This document shows, in pieces, positions 1-8,158 of a stretch of 64,000 nucleotides of DNA. The DNA comes from a virus, in the IMG/VR virus record IMGVR_UViG_3300027973_000044, positions 17,924 through 81,923 of that record. One strand, written 5' to 3'. How positions within the stretch are numbered: the first letter of the stretch is position 1; the number at the start of each line of letters is the position of its first letter. Position numbers and translations under genes: made by a program. The notes beneath the pieces are model-generated. The model was not told the DNA's origin. It was given only the letters and a program-made list of their open reading frames with translations, and did no database searches.

Positions 1-1
1 A

Positions 2-43
2 AACGATATGAGTCAAATTTTCCCTGTTGGAGGTACTAGATAA
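2..43 (+). CDS. C-terminal end of an upstream gene (partial)
   Basis: An open frame enters from the left edge, reads NDMSQIFPVGGTR and stops with TAA at 41-43, two bases before the sheath start codon. The tight spacing suits the last codons of a co-transcribed phage gene. In T4 the gene before the sheath is the large terminase gp17, but thirteen residues are not enough to identify this one. It could also be a chance open stretch. Confidence 0.35.
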   Translation, partial: NDMSQIFPVGGTR

Positions 44-44
44 A

Positions 45-2462
45 ATGGCCAGAACTATTCAAAGTCCAGGAGTTGAGATTAGAGAAGTCGATCTTACACT
101 GCGACCAGTTGTCAATCAGGGTACTAGTATTTTCATCACTGGGTTTTCCAATCAAGGACCAGTTGACGAAGTTTTAGAGCCAACAAGCATTAGCGATTTT
201 GAGCAAATATACGGTCTGCCCACCAATGCTGCAGAGCGTTATTTTTATTATACAGTCAAAGCAGCGCTGCAAGCTCCAATTCAATTGAAACTAACCAGAT
301 TGCCTTATGGTGAAGCAAAAGGTGAAGGATTTGAAGCCTGGAGATATAGTGCACTGGCTTATCCTGTTATTGGTCTCACTACAAACACAACAGCATTAAC
401 ATCGAACTACAGCTACTCATTATCTGCTGCCAGTACATATATTCTTGGCAACCCAACACATTTGGAGTTAGATCTCGATCAATACCAAGAACTGTTAAAC
501 AACAACATCGATTGGTCCAACAACCCATCACTCACAGGTGGCGCTGCTGGTACGAAGTTTAGTTATGATACACTAGGTCAAGCCGGTTTGGTCATCCTGA
601 ATCGTGCACAAACAACTGTCAACAATCGTTTTGAAGGCTATTATGTTGGCTTAACTGACAACAATAACAATAATCCTGCAACACCTTTTGATGGCATCCT
701 TGGTGTTAATGCCATTGGCAACAGTTCTACTGCTATTAATAGCTACATTGAAGTGCCAACAACTCGCTTGAACTTCACATTGAGCGCTACAAAGTTTGGT
801 GATGGGTCAAGTGTCAGTGAGGTGATGGAGAATATTACCAATTATGATCTTGGTAATGCTACATTCTCTGATACACTCACTCTGGGTATTTTCAAACTAC
901 GTCAAAGCGTATTTTCACCAGATGTTATTTCATTGGATTACGTTCTTTCTGAGCGCCATGTGGGTTCGTTAGATTATCACAGACAGATTGCCACGGAGAC
1001 TGGTGGACCTGCAGTCAGCTTCTACCTAGGCACAAATGCTGCTGTATCGCCCAATATCCGTATCCTAGGCAATCCATACGTCACAAACCGTTATCTTGAT
1101 ACATGGTTAGGCAATGATGGCTTACCTGCAAAGAAGGTGAGAATGGCTTCCAACAGTCTTGCTCAACCATTCAGGACACAGGGTTACGTGGACAATCATA
1201 CCTCTTATGTGACTCGTGTAGGTGCAGCTTCTGGTATGGTAGGGCAAGCAGTTGCTAGACTCGGTACTACAAGCACTCTTACCCCACTTGGTATCTATAC
1301 TGATACAATTGTTACAAACAAGAATATCGGCAACTTACCTTCAAAATTAGAGCGTGCATTTGAACTTGTTGAAAACCCTGATCTATATCCAATTAATCTT
1401 GCTCTCGAAGCCGGTTTAGGATCAATCTATGTTGGTGTAACAGAAGAAGCAAACAGAACTGGTACACCTCTATCCGCTTGTGGTCCTTACATTGATACAA
1501 CACCGATTAATACATTGAGCGGCTTCTTCACTACAAATAATGAACTGCTCGACAATGATGGATTGCGCATTCGTGCCAATTACAACGCTGTTGCTAGCAT
1601 ATTTGTCAATCAAGCTCAAAACCAACGCAAAGACTTCATGGTAATTCTTGATGCGTTGAGACACATCTTTGTGCAAGGTGACAATAACAAAGTCATTACG
1701 TCAAAGAAATTGTGGAGTCCCAACGCTGGTGTTGATCCAAATCCTTTTGCACCTGGTTATGTTAATACAAACTTTAGCCAACACATCTACTGGCCCTTGA
1801 GACATCAATACAGCTTATTGAATACCAGCTACGCTTGTACATATGCTACAGTTGCTCAAGTGTTAGATACAGTGAGCAATCGCCAAGTCTGGGTACCATT
1901 CTCTGGATTTGCAGCAGCTGCCATGGGTAATACTGATGCTAACTTCCAGCCTTGGTTTGCACCAGCTGGATTTACAAGGGGCACTCTGGTTGGTGTGAAT
2001 GACGTTGGCATCTATCCTAAGATGAAGCAACGTGATCAGCTCTATAAGATCGGGTTGAATCCAGTTCCATTCTTCCCTGTTGAAGGTTTTGTAATCTTTG
2101 GACAAAAGACACTACTAAAGAAACCAAGCGCATTCGATCGTATTAATGTACGCAGATTGTTCTTGAATCTTGAAGTAGCAACTCGCGATACTGTTAAGTT
2201 CTTTATATTTGAACCTAACACATTGTTCACCAGAACGCAAGTTGTAAATGTCTTGACACCTATCTTTGAGAACGCAAAGAATACTGAAGGGGTTTATGAT
2301 TACCTCATCATTTGTGATGAGCGCAACAATACACCTGAAGTGATCGATAATAATGAAATGAAGGTAGATATCTATCTCAAGCCTGTACGTGCTGCAGAGT
2401 TTATCTTGGTAAGCTTCTATGCAACTCGCACAAGTCAAAACTTCCAGGAGTTAGTCTCATAA
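45..2462 (+). CDS. 18: Tail sheath protein (T4 gp18-like)
   Basis: This is the contractile sheath subunit, which polymerises around the tail tube and contracts to drive it through the host envelope. The 805-aa product opens with MARTIQSPGVEIREVDLT, the typical sheath N-terminus (S-P-G-V-x-I-x-E-x-D). Its C-terminal part, with motifs such as FPVEGFVIFGQKT and INVRRLFLNLE, is the conserved sheath fold used for strand exchange between subunits. T4 gp18 is about 659 aa, so the middle variable region is enlarged here. A longer frame begins at TTG 27, but GGAGG at 29-33 sits 11 nt before ATG 45, which fixes the start there. The tail tube gene follows in the usual T4 order. Confidence 0.93.
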   Translation: MARTIQSPGVEIREVDLTLRPVVNQGTSIFITGFSNQGPVDEVLEPTSISDFEQIYGLPTNAAERYFYYTVKAALQAPIQLKLTRLPYGEAKGEGFEAWRYSALAYPVIGLTTNTTALTSNYSYSLSAASTYILGNPTHLELDLDQYQELLNNNIDWSNNPSLTGGAAGTKFSYDTLGQAGLVILNRAQTTVNNRFEGYYVGLTDNNNNNPATPFDGILGVNAIGNSSTAINSYIEVPTTRLNFTLSATKFGDGSSVSEVMENITNYDLGNATFSDTLTLGIFKLRQSVFSPDVISLDYVLSERHVGSLDYHRQIATETGGPAVSFYLGTNAAVSPNIRILGNPYVTNRYLDTWLGNDGLPAKKVRMASNSLAQPFRTQGYVDNHTSYVTRVGAASGMVGQAVARLGTTSTLTPLGIYTDTIVTNKNIGNLPSKLERAFELVENPDLYPINLALEAGLGSIYVGVTEEANRTGTPLSACGPYIDTTPINTLSGFFTTNNELLDNDGLRIRANYNAVASIFVNQAQNQRKDFMVILDALRHIFVQGDNNKVITSKKLWSPNAGVDPNPFAPGYVNTNFSQHIYWPLRHQYSLLNTSYACTYATVAQVLDTVSNRQVWVPFSGFAAAAMGNTDANFQPWFAPAGFTRGTLVGVNDVGIYPKMKQRDQLYKIGLNPVPFFPVEGFVIFGQKTLLKKPSAFDRINVRRLFLNLEVATRDTVKFFIFEPNTLFTRTQVVNVLTPIFENAKNTEGVYDYLIICDERNNTPEVIDNNEMKVDIYLKPVRAAEFILVSFYATRTSQNFQELVS

Positions 2463-2473
2463 TTAAACCGGAG

Positions 2474-2481
2474 AATAAATA
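2474..2481 (+). promoter_or_regulatory. Late-promoter-like box AATAAATA
   Basis: AATAAATA is one base from the T4 late promoter consensus TATAAATA. It ends 7 nt before the tail tube ATG at 2489. Confidence 0.5.
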
Positions 2482-2488
2482 ATACATC

Positions 2489-3043
2489 ATGGCTGACGTA
2501 AAACAATTAATTTCCGACTTTTATAGAGTAGCTTCCGCGAGAGACTTTCAACGCGATTTTCAATTTCGTGTTCTGAGCATCACACCCGCAGGCACAACTG
2601 TAACATTTGATGAGAATGATCTTGTATATGCAAAAGCAGCAACATTACCTGCTCGTGCCATCAACAATGTTCAAGCCCGTTACATGGGATTGAATTTCAA
2701 TCTACCTGGCACAGTCAATTATCCAAACAGTGAAAATTACACATTAACATTCTACAACGATTCTAAGAATAATCTTAGACAAAAGTTTGAAGATTGGACA
2801 CGCGATACATTTAATGATGCCAATAGTACTGGTAATTATTTTACACCAACACAAGCTAGCACCATTGATTTGGTTCAGCTCGACACACAAATGAACAGAG
2901 TTGCTCAATATCAACTTGTGGGTGTCAGTATTCGTAATGTTGGTGCAATTGAGTATCCAATCAGTGAAGGCACTGGAACAATTATCAGCTTCCCTGTTGG
3001 TTTGGCTTATCACTATTTCACACGCAAAGAAGTCAACGATTAA
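2489..3043 (+). CDS. 19: Tail tube protein (T4 gp19-like)
   Basis: This is the subunit of the inner tail tube through which DNA passes. At 184 aa it is close to T4 gp19 (163 aa). It begins MADVKQLISDFYRVASARDF and carries family-like stretches (RAINNVQARYMGLNFNLPG, YPNSENYTLTFYND, and a C-terminal GVSIRNVGAIEYPI). The gene lies 26 bp after the sheath gene, as in T4-like phages. An AATAAATA box sits just upstream, and GGAG at 2470-2473 is rather far (15 nt) for a normal Shine-Dalgarno site. Confidence 0.9.
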   Translation: MADVKQLISDFYRVASARDFQRDFQFRVLSITPAGTTVTFDENDLVYAKAATLPARAINNVQARYMGLNFNLPGTVNYPNSENYTLTFYNDSKNNLRQKFEDWTRDTFNDANSTGNYFTPTQASTIDLVQLDTQMNRVAQYQLVGVSIRNVGAIEYPISEGTGTIISFPVGLAYHYFTRKEVND

Positions 3044-3067
3044 GATAATCGATTCTCCTAACCAGCC

Positions 3068-3075
3068 ATAAATAT
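3068..3075 (+). promoter_or_regulatory. Late-promoter-like box CATAAATA
   Basis: CATAAATA, one mismatch to TATAAATA, ends 5 nt before the ATG at 3081. No Shine-Dalgarno sequence is visible. Confidence 0.5.
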
Positions 3076-3080
3076 ATCAA

Positions 3081-4034
3081 ATGGCCGGTCTCAATAATCC
3101 AATTACTAATGCCTTTCAAGGGCTTACCGATAATGTTATAGGCATTGGCAGAGGTACAAATCCCCTCAGTCAACCGCAGATAACTAATTTACTTGGATTT
3201 AATATACCTGGTGTACCGCTGATCAGTACACGTGATTACTTCTTACTTCAACTTCAAAGCTGGCTGACATCAATACCATTGCAAACACAATGGATTGCCA
3301 TAGTCGATAGCTTTCCCTATGCCTTGAGAAGTGATATTATTCAAGGGCTCGAAAGAACAGATGGTGGCAAGAAAGGTTTTGATATTGACCAAGCTAAAAC
3401 ATTACTAACGAGTTATCCTTTTCAAAAAGTCATTGGATGTGTATTTGCACAAGGTGCTCAAATCCCCGGTGAAACTTATGATACTGCTGATGTGCCAATT
3501 GATAATAATAGGGGGTTTGTGCCAGGTATAGTTTCAGGAAATCGCCGCGGATATGCACAAGTACCATTGCAATTGAGTTTTCTTGAAACCAACACAAGCA
3601 TTGTTGATTTCGTTTTCCGCCCATGGGTAATGCTGGCCAGCCATTATGGGTTGGTCGCCCGGCCTGGCGATCTTCCTGGTAGTAAAGATTATTTCAATGT
3701 AAAAAGTAACATAACTTTATTGTGTTACACACGTAGCTATCAAAATATAAGTCAGATACCGCGCAAAGTTTTTACCTTTTATAATGTTACACCCACTCTT
3801 ATTAACAATATTAATCTTGACTATCAGGATGAACCCACACAGGCAACAGCATATTCTGTCAACTTTACATACACCAATTATACCATTCAAAATAGCATGT
3901 ATTTCCCGTTAGCAGATATCATACAAACAGTTGGCAACGTGACCAATGGCAAATACACACCTGTGGTATCACCATTGCAGACAACAAACGCTACAAATAG
4001 CAATCCACCTCCCAATGTGGCTGGTTTCTTTTAA
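3081..4034 (+). CDS. 54: Tube-fold baseplate protein (T4 gp54-like)
   Basis: Probably the baseplate protein that starts tail tube polymerisation. The 317 aa match T4 gp54 in length (320 aa). The part after about residue 110 reads like a tube-fold domain (VIGCVFAQGAQIPGET, VPLQLSFLETNTSIVDF, then PRKVFTFYNVTPT and AYSVNFTYTNYTIQ), the same general pattern as gp19. The N-terminus (residues 1-60) is rich in Gly, Asn and Pro and may be the arm that contacts the hub. It follows the tube gene, which fits a tube-initiation role. gp48 is the alternative assignment, but the gene at 6311 fits gp48 better. Confidence 0.6.
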   Translation: MAGLNNPITNAFQGLTDNVIGIGRGTNPLSQPQITNLLGFNIPGVPLISTRDYFLLQLQSWLTSIPLQTQWIAIVDSFPYALRSDIIQGLERTDGGKKGFDIDQAKTLLTSYPFQKVIGCVFAQGAQIPGETYDTADVPIDNNRGFVPGIVSGNRRGYAQVPLQLSFLETNTSIVDFVFRPWVMLASHYGLVARPGDLPGSKDYFNVKSNITLLCYTRSYQNISQIPRKVFTFYNVTPTLINNINLDYQDEPTQATAYSVNFTYTNYTIQNSMYFPLADIIQTVGNVTNGKYTPVVSPLQTTNATNSNPPPNVAGFF

Positions 4035-4042
4035 TTTTTTTT

Positions 4043-4050
4043 CTAAATTA
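4043..4050 (+). promoter_or_regulatory. Late-promoter-like box CTAAATTA
   Basis: CTAAATTA lies 4 nt before the ATG at 4055. The same variant, followed by TTN, precedes the TTG-start gene at 40863. Confidence 0.35.
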
Positions 4051-4054
4051 TTAC

Positions 4055-4888
4055 ATGGATTTTTATCTCAATTGTTGGGTTCCAACGCTCAGTGGATATG
4101 CACGAATTTCTGAATTAAAAAATTCACAATTACAAGTATTGTCAAAGTATATTCTTAATGAAGATCATGCAGGCACAAGCGATTGTTTTGATTTGATATT
4201 ACAAGACAACTTACAGGACAAAGATGTAATTAAAAATCTTACTAGGTTTGATAAATGGTTTATATTTTGTTTTTTAAGAGCTACAAATATTTCTCCTGTT
4301 GTTTACATTCAATCCGCAACCAAGGACGGGGCACCGTGCAACATTGAATTGCAATTGTTTGATTTGCTTACAAAGCTTTCTGAGGCTACTCTCTCCTATA
4401 GGTCTATTGTGACGATTGAAGATCTAGATTTTAATATCCAAGCATCAAAAAATCTTTTCTCTGGAAATACACTTGCAGATTCAATTGAATCCATACATGT
4501 AAAAGATACAAACACAGTGATTAATGATAAGACTTCATTGCTGCAAGTGGTGAGTGACAACCATGGTATTGCAATTTTAATTAAAGACCATCTGGCAAAA
4601 CTGGATCAACAGTCCAATTTTAAGTTAATAGAAAATAGAAACAAGGATATAACCATCAAAGATATACCTGTGAGGCTATACGATAATACATTGTTTCTCT
4701 TTCTTAGATCAATTTATCTCCCGTTTTGCAGAGGGGTATACGTGAAGCAGTACGATTTAATGAAAAAGTTAAATATTGATTTTAAGAGCATAAAAGATCT
4801 TACTCCTCTAGAAGGAGAAATACTTCTCAATCTTCATAACGAAGCAGAAGCTGACAAGAAATCCAAAAGAAATACAGATCGGCATTAA
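4055..4888 (+). CDS. Putative baseplate hub assembly protein (gp26/gp51-like)
   Basis: Probable T4-type baseplate hub assembly factor. The 277-aa product starts MDFYLNCWVPTLSGYARISELKNSQ and has a mid-part (LTRFDKWFIFCFLRATNIS) that resembles the gp26/gp51 baseplate family, in which a short sugar-box-free N-terminus is followed by a helical D-x-x-x-x-x-x-LR core. T4 gp51 is 249 aa and gp26 is 208 aa. The C-terminal 20 residues are strongly charged (EAEADKKSKRNTDRH). The position between gp54-like and gp48-like genes supports a hub role. The assignment rests on remembered family patterns and on context, so gp26 and gp51 cannot be separated. Confidence 0.5.
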   Translation: MDFYLNCWVPTLSGYARISELKNSQLQVLSKYILNEDHAGTSDCFDLILQDNLQDKDVIKNLTRFDKWFIFCFLRATNISPVVYIQSATKDGAPCNIELQLFDLLTKLSEATLSYRSIVTIEDLDFNIQASKNLFSGNTLADSIESIHVKDTNTVINDKTSLLQVVSDNHGIAILIKDHLAKLDQQSNFKLIENRNKDITIKDIPVRLYDNTLFLFLRSIYLPFCRGVYVKQYDLMKKLNIDFKSIKDLTPLEGEILLNLHNEAEADKKSKRNTDRH

Positions 4889-4899
4889 TAGAATTACTG

Positions 4900-4907
4900 T
4901 ATAAATA
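4900..4907 (+). promoter_or_regulatory. Late promoter box TATAAATA
   Basis: An exact TATAAATA match ends 6 nt before the ATG at 4914. With T4 late geometry the transcript would start at or next to the start codon. Confidence 0.6.
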
Positions 4908-4913
4908 TAGTAT

Positions 4914-6314
4914 ATGGCTGATGTACAGTTAGACAATAAAGGCGATATTACTCTTTTAAGTATTACTGACAAAATTAAGAAGGCAGATCAGACTGCCAGA
5001 GAAATGTACACCAGGTTGGATAGGTTCATGGAGGCTTCAGCTAGAAAAGAAAAAAACGCTAAAGACGAAGCTAGTTTGGCCAAATCAAAAGAATCTAAGG
5101 ATAATGAACAAACTCAGAAAGAACCTGTAGCAAAGCAAGAAATTGCTGAAACTGCTAAGAGCACGGATACTGATGAATTGATGAATAGTGTCATGGGTGA
5201 GGTTTCTGACCAACTAAGCAAAGCCAATTTACAAGCAGATACACTGGAGCTGCAAGAAGATTTAAACACAAAAACTATTTTAAATGCTGTCAGTGAGCAA
5301 AACAAACAAACACCACCTCCAGTAGTACCGACTGAAGTCAAGACCTCTGAGCCTACCAAACCACAACAGCCTGCAGATCAGAAAGAATCATTCAAAGCTA
5401 GTCCTGTTGAGCCTATCAAGATCGAGGTGACAGCGGAACCAAAGCAACCCACAGAACCAGATCAAACAGAGCCACTCAAGGCTACAGAACCTGTAGAAAT
5501 GTTGACAACCACTGCACCAGTAGCAAGCAAAACATTTGAAGAGGCAAAATTAGATATGCCTGTGGTTTCACAAACACCGGTGATGGAGGTTTCTCCTGCA
5601 CAGGAACTGCCTGTTGCTGCAACATCACCTGCACCTGAATTGCAAGAAAATACCAAAACCTTGAAACCAGAGATTGCAAAAACAGAACTCCCCACAGTAA
5701 TAGAAAAGCCATTAGAGGTTGAAACATCCAAAGAACCTGTTGTAGCTGTTACTGAAGCAGTCAATTCACCAGAACCTGCATTGCCTGATGTATTTGAAGC
5801 ACCACAAGTACTCAAAATGCCACCCACATCCAATAACATAGAAGATTTTCTCAATACACCTCAGGATGTAATACCTGAAATAAGCATGCCTGAGACAGCA
5901 GAGACACCAGTCGAGCCGTTTGTTGCAAGTAGAGAATCTACATCTACACAAGAATTTCCAAACATAGTAGCTTCTACACAGGCAACAGAGCGAGAAGCTT
6001 CCTTAAATTTAACTGATGAGAGTTTGGTGACGATTGGAAAAAGTCTTGATAATATGTCACAGCAAATGAAGCAAAATCAAGAAAAAATTGCTACTTCGCT
6101 GAGCAATCTCAACAGTACTGCGGTAGAAATTTTAAAATTACTACCCACGCTACAGCAACGTAGCAGTGACCAACCAATGAGAGGTGCCTCTAATAGTCGA
6201 GTAAACACCATTGATTCAAGTAATATGATAGGAAATTTTCGTGATTCTCTTAACCTAACAACAAAGGGATACAACAGGAATACTGTGTTCCCTGGAAATA
6301 ATAGTATCACATGA
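4914..6314 (+). CDS. Acidic Pro/Glu/Thr-rich protein with helical ends
   Basis: I do not recognise this 466-aa protein. Residues 1-60 are a charged helix (ITDKIKKADQTAREMYTRLD). Residues about 60-360 are low complexity, dominated by P, E, T, V and A, with many short EPV/EPT-like repeats, and are surely disordered. Residues about 370-430 form a likely coiled coil (SLDNMSQQMKQNQEKIATSL). The last 40 residues are polar. Two helical ends joined by a long flexible linker would suit a tether or an assembly factor inside the tail. It lies among hub genes, and its stop overlaps the next start (ATGA at 6311). A divergent tape measure is possible but not supported by the composition. Confidence 0.7.
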   Translation: MADVQLDNKGDITLLSITDKIKKADQTAREMYTRLDRFMEASARKEKNAKDEASLAKSKESKDNEQTQKEPVAKQEIAETAKSTDTDELMNSVMGEVSDQLSKANLQADTLELQEDLNTKTILNAVSEQNKQTPPPVVPTEVKTSEPTKPQQPADQKESFKASPVEPIKIEVTAEPKQPTEPDQTEPLKATEPVEMLTTTAPVASKTFEEAKLDMPVVSQTPVMEVSPAQELPVAATSPAPELQENTKTLKPEIAKTELPTVIEKPLEVETSKEPVVAVTEAVNSPEPALPDVFEAPQVLKMPPTSNNIEDFLNTPQDVIPEISMPETAETPVEPFVASRESTSTQEFPNIVASTQATEREASLNLTDESLVTIGKSLDNMSQQMKQNQEKIATSLSNLNSTAVEILKLLPTLQQRSSDQPMRGASNSRVNTIDSSNMIGNFRDSLNLTTKGYNRNTVFPGNNSIT

Positions 6315-7762
6315 GTCTGTATGCATTTACAAATTTTGAACAACCGTTTCCGCGGTTGCAAGGTGCACCCAGACTAGTACCCGCCGGTGCTGTTGGCGGA
6401 TCAGGATCCAACTTTCTTAGTCAAGATAGTCCAGGCTATAGTTTGATTGATGTTATTAACGACTTTCAATGGACAACTTCTCCCAAATCTGGCAGACAGG
6501 AAGTACCAGCTTTGTTCTTGAAAGAGAAAAGATTAAAGACAAACGCCATGATGGCTCAAGTTGCTTATTATGGTCTTGCCTTGGGCAATGTTATTGCTGG
6601 TTCAATCGCTGGGTTTAATAATTTACCAGCCAATCTGCAGCCCTTGATAACGGGGGCCGTTGGTGGCTTGGTTGGAAATAAATTTGGGCAAATATTTCAA
6701 GGCGGTGCCACAGGGCTTGGGTCCTTTTTATCTGGCTTGGCCGGGAGCAGACCAGAGCTAGCTGCCGCTTTCAATGTATTTGGTGGTGCCACTGGTACCA
6801 TTGGGAGAACTGGTGCAATTGCTGCAGGTACTGCGATTGGTTACGGTGTTGATAGTAGTCTGCCTTCAGCAGGCTTGAATGCACTATATCAGGCTATACC
6901 ACAATTAAACAAATATATTCCACAGAGATTTAATATTGACAGCCTGGGAAGTGATATTCTTGGTCCATATGAAGGTCTTTATATAACAGAAGATACCAAA
7001 TTTCTTTATAGTTTTCCTTACTTTAGTGATGAGCAGAACTCAATATCAAATTCTTTTGGAGAGTCGGATGGGGTTTTTACGGGCATCGATCCTTTGAATA
7101 TAAATGCTCTTGCTCAAAGTATGAGGGGAGCAGCAGGCTATATATCAGGCATATCCAACTTCGATGCTCCAGGAATTTATATAGAAAAGCCAAAGTTCTT
7201 TAACTTCAAAGAAGAAGGAGAACGTATTAGATTTAGATTCCCATTAATCAATACAGGTTGGTCCACATTTGAAGATGTCTCTAGGCATTGGCAGCTTCTT
7301 TATTTGCTTGCATATCAGAATCGCCCCAACAGAAGAAGTCGCGATCTAATTGACCCTGCAGTAATATATGAAGTAACTATTCCTGGTGTTCGCTTCTATC
7401 CCTTCTGTTATATTAGCGATATGAGTATAAATTTTGTTGGAGCAAGACGTAGAATGAATATTACAGCACCTGTTGGCGGCGGGTCATCAACAGTTAATAC
7501 TATTGTGCCTGATGCATATTTGATAGATATTACTTTGACAACACTTGTATCGGAAACTCAAAACTTCTTATATTCCATGCTACAGGACAGGCAGAATATT
7601 GTAACGGTCACAGATAATAATCCTGCACTAGATATCTTACAGCGAGAAATGAAAAGATCATACAATCAAGTTAACCTCACAAGTCAAACGACAACTGATC
7701 CATCGGGGGCACAAGCATTTGGTCGTGCTGCTAGTGATATAGCCACGAGGTTGGGATTATAA
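6311..7762 (+). CDS. 48: Baseplate tail-tube cap (gp48-like) with Gly/Ala-rich insert
   Basis: Likely gp48, the cap at the junction of baseplate hub and tail tube. The 483-aa product is longer than T4 gp48 (364 aa). The C-terminal 200 residues carry the recognisable pattern (RFRFPLINTGWSTFEDV, then VTIPGVRFYPFCYISDMSIN, then IVPDAYLIDITLTTLVSETQ). Residues about 80-180 are an unusual hydrophobic Gly/Ala-rich stretch (ALGNVIAGSIAG, ITGAVGGLVGNKFG, AIAAGTAIGYGV), like the hydrophobic segments of tape measure proteins. The start overlaps the preceding stop as ATGA, so the two are translationally coupled. Confidence 0.55.
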   Translation: MSLYAFTNFEQPFPRLQGAPRLVPAGAVGGSGSNFLSQDSPGYSLIDVINDFQWTTSPKSGRQEVPALFLKEKRLKTNAMMAQVAYYGLALGNVIAGSIAGFNNLPANLQPLITGAVGGLVGNKFGQIFQGGATGLGSFLSGLAGSRPELAAAFNVFGGATGTIGRTGAIAAGTAIGYGVDSSLPSAGLNALYQAIPQLNKYIPQRFNIDSLGSDILGPYEGLYITEDTKFLYSFPYFSDEQNSISNSFGESDGVFTGIDPLNINALAQSMRGAAGYISGISNFDAPGIYIEKPKFFNFKEEGERIRFRFPLINTGWSTFEDVSRHWQLLYLLAYQNRPNRRSRDLIDPAVIYEVTIPGVRFYPFCYISDMSINFVGARRRMNITAPVGGGSSTVNTIVPDAYLIDITLTTLVSETQNFLYSMLQDRQNIVTVTDNNPALDILQREMKRSYNQVNLTSQTTTDPSGAQAFGRAASDIATRLGL

Positions 7763-7763
7763 T

Positions 7764-8156
7764 ATGATTGGTTTAAGTGCACTTGGATCGTTTAGACGAG
7801 ACCTTAGAGTTCTTGGAGAAAACCCTGAAGTTAGCTATGAAAATATCTTCAGAATGTATAGTACTGAAAATACAGATCAAGGAAATTTTCTATACTATAA
7901 TTTACTCAATAGCGTGTATCTTCCTGATACATTGAGTCCAACAACATACTATACAATAACTCTCAATCGTCGATTGCCCTGGACAGCCATAAGCTACAAT
8001 GAATATAGAACCATTGAGCTGTGGTGGTTGATAGCTTTGACTAATAAAGTGTTTAACCCTGTTCTGTATCCAGCGCCCGGTACAAAGCTTAATATAATTA
8101 AGCCCGAGCTAGTAAAAACAGTAATCAATGATATTACTACACAACTTAAGGGGTAG
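7764..8156 (+). CDS. 53: Baseplate wedge protein (gp53-like, LysM-like C-terminus)
   Basis: Probable gp53, a wedge subunit that clamps neighbouring wedges around the hub. The 130 aa are shorter than T4 gp53 (196 aa). The core ITLNRRLPWTAISYNEYRTI followed by ELWWLIALTN, NP and PAPGTKLNIIKPE is a LysM-like pattern (Y-x-T-x-E-L-W-W-L-I-x-x-x-N ... G-T-x-L-x-I-I), which is the known fold of gp53. It starts one base after the gp48-like stop, in the hub/wedge gene run. Confidence 0.6.
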   Translation: MIGLSALGSFRRDLRVLGENPEVSYENIFRMYSTENTDQGNFLYYNLLNSVYLPDTLSPTTYYTITLNRRLPWTAISYNEYRTIELWWLIALTNKVFNPVLYPAPGTKLNIIKPELVKTVINDITTQLKG

Positions 8157-8158
8157 TC

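Noticed and set aside
27-44. TTG start extending the sheath protein by six residues
   Set aside because: GGAGG lies inside this extension at the right distance from ATG 45, and MARTIQSPGVEI is the family N-terminus.
4031-4054. Poly-T run after the gp54-like gene as a terminator
   Set aside because: No GC-rich stem precedes it; it is more likely AT-rich promoter DNA for the next gene.
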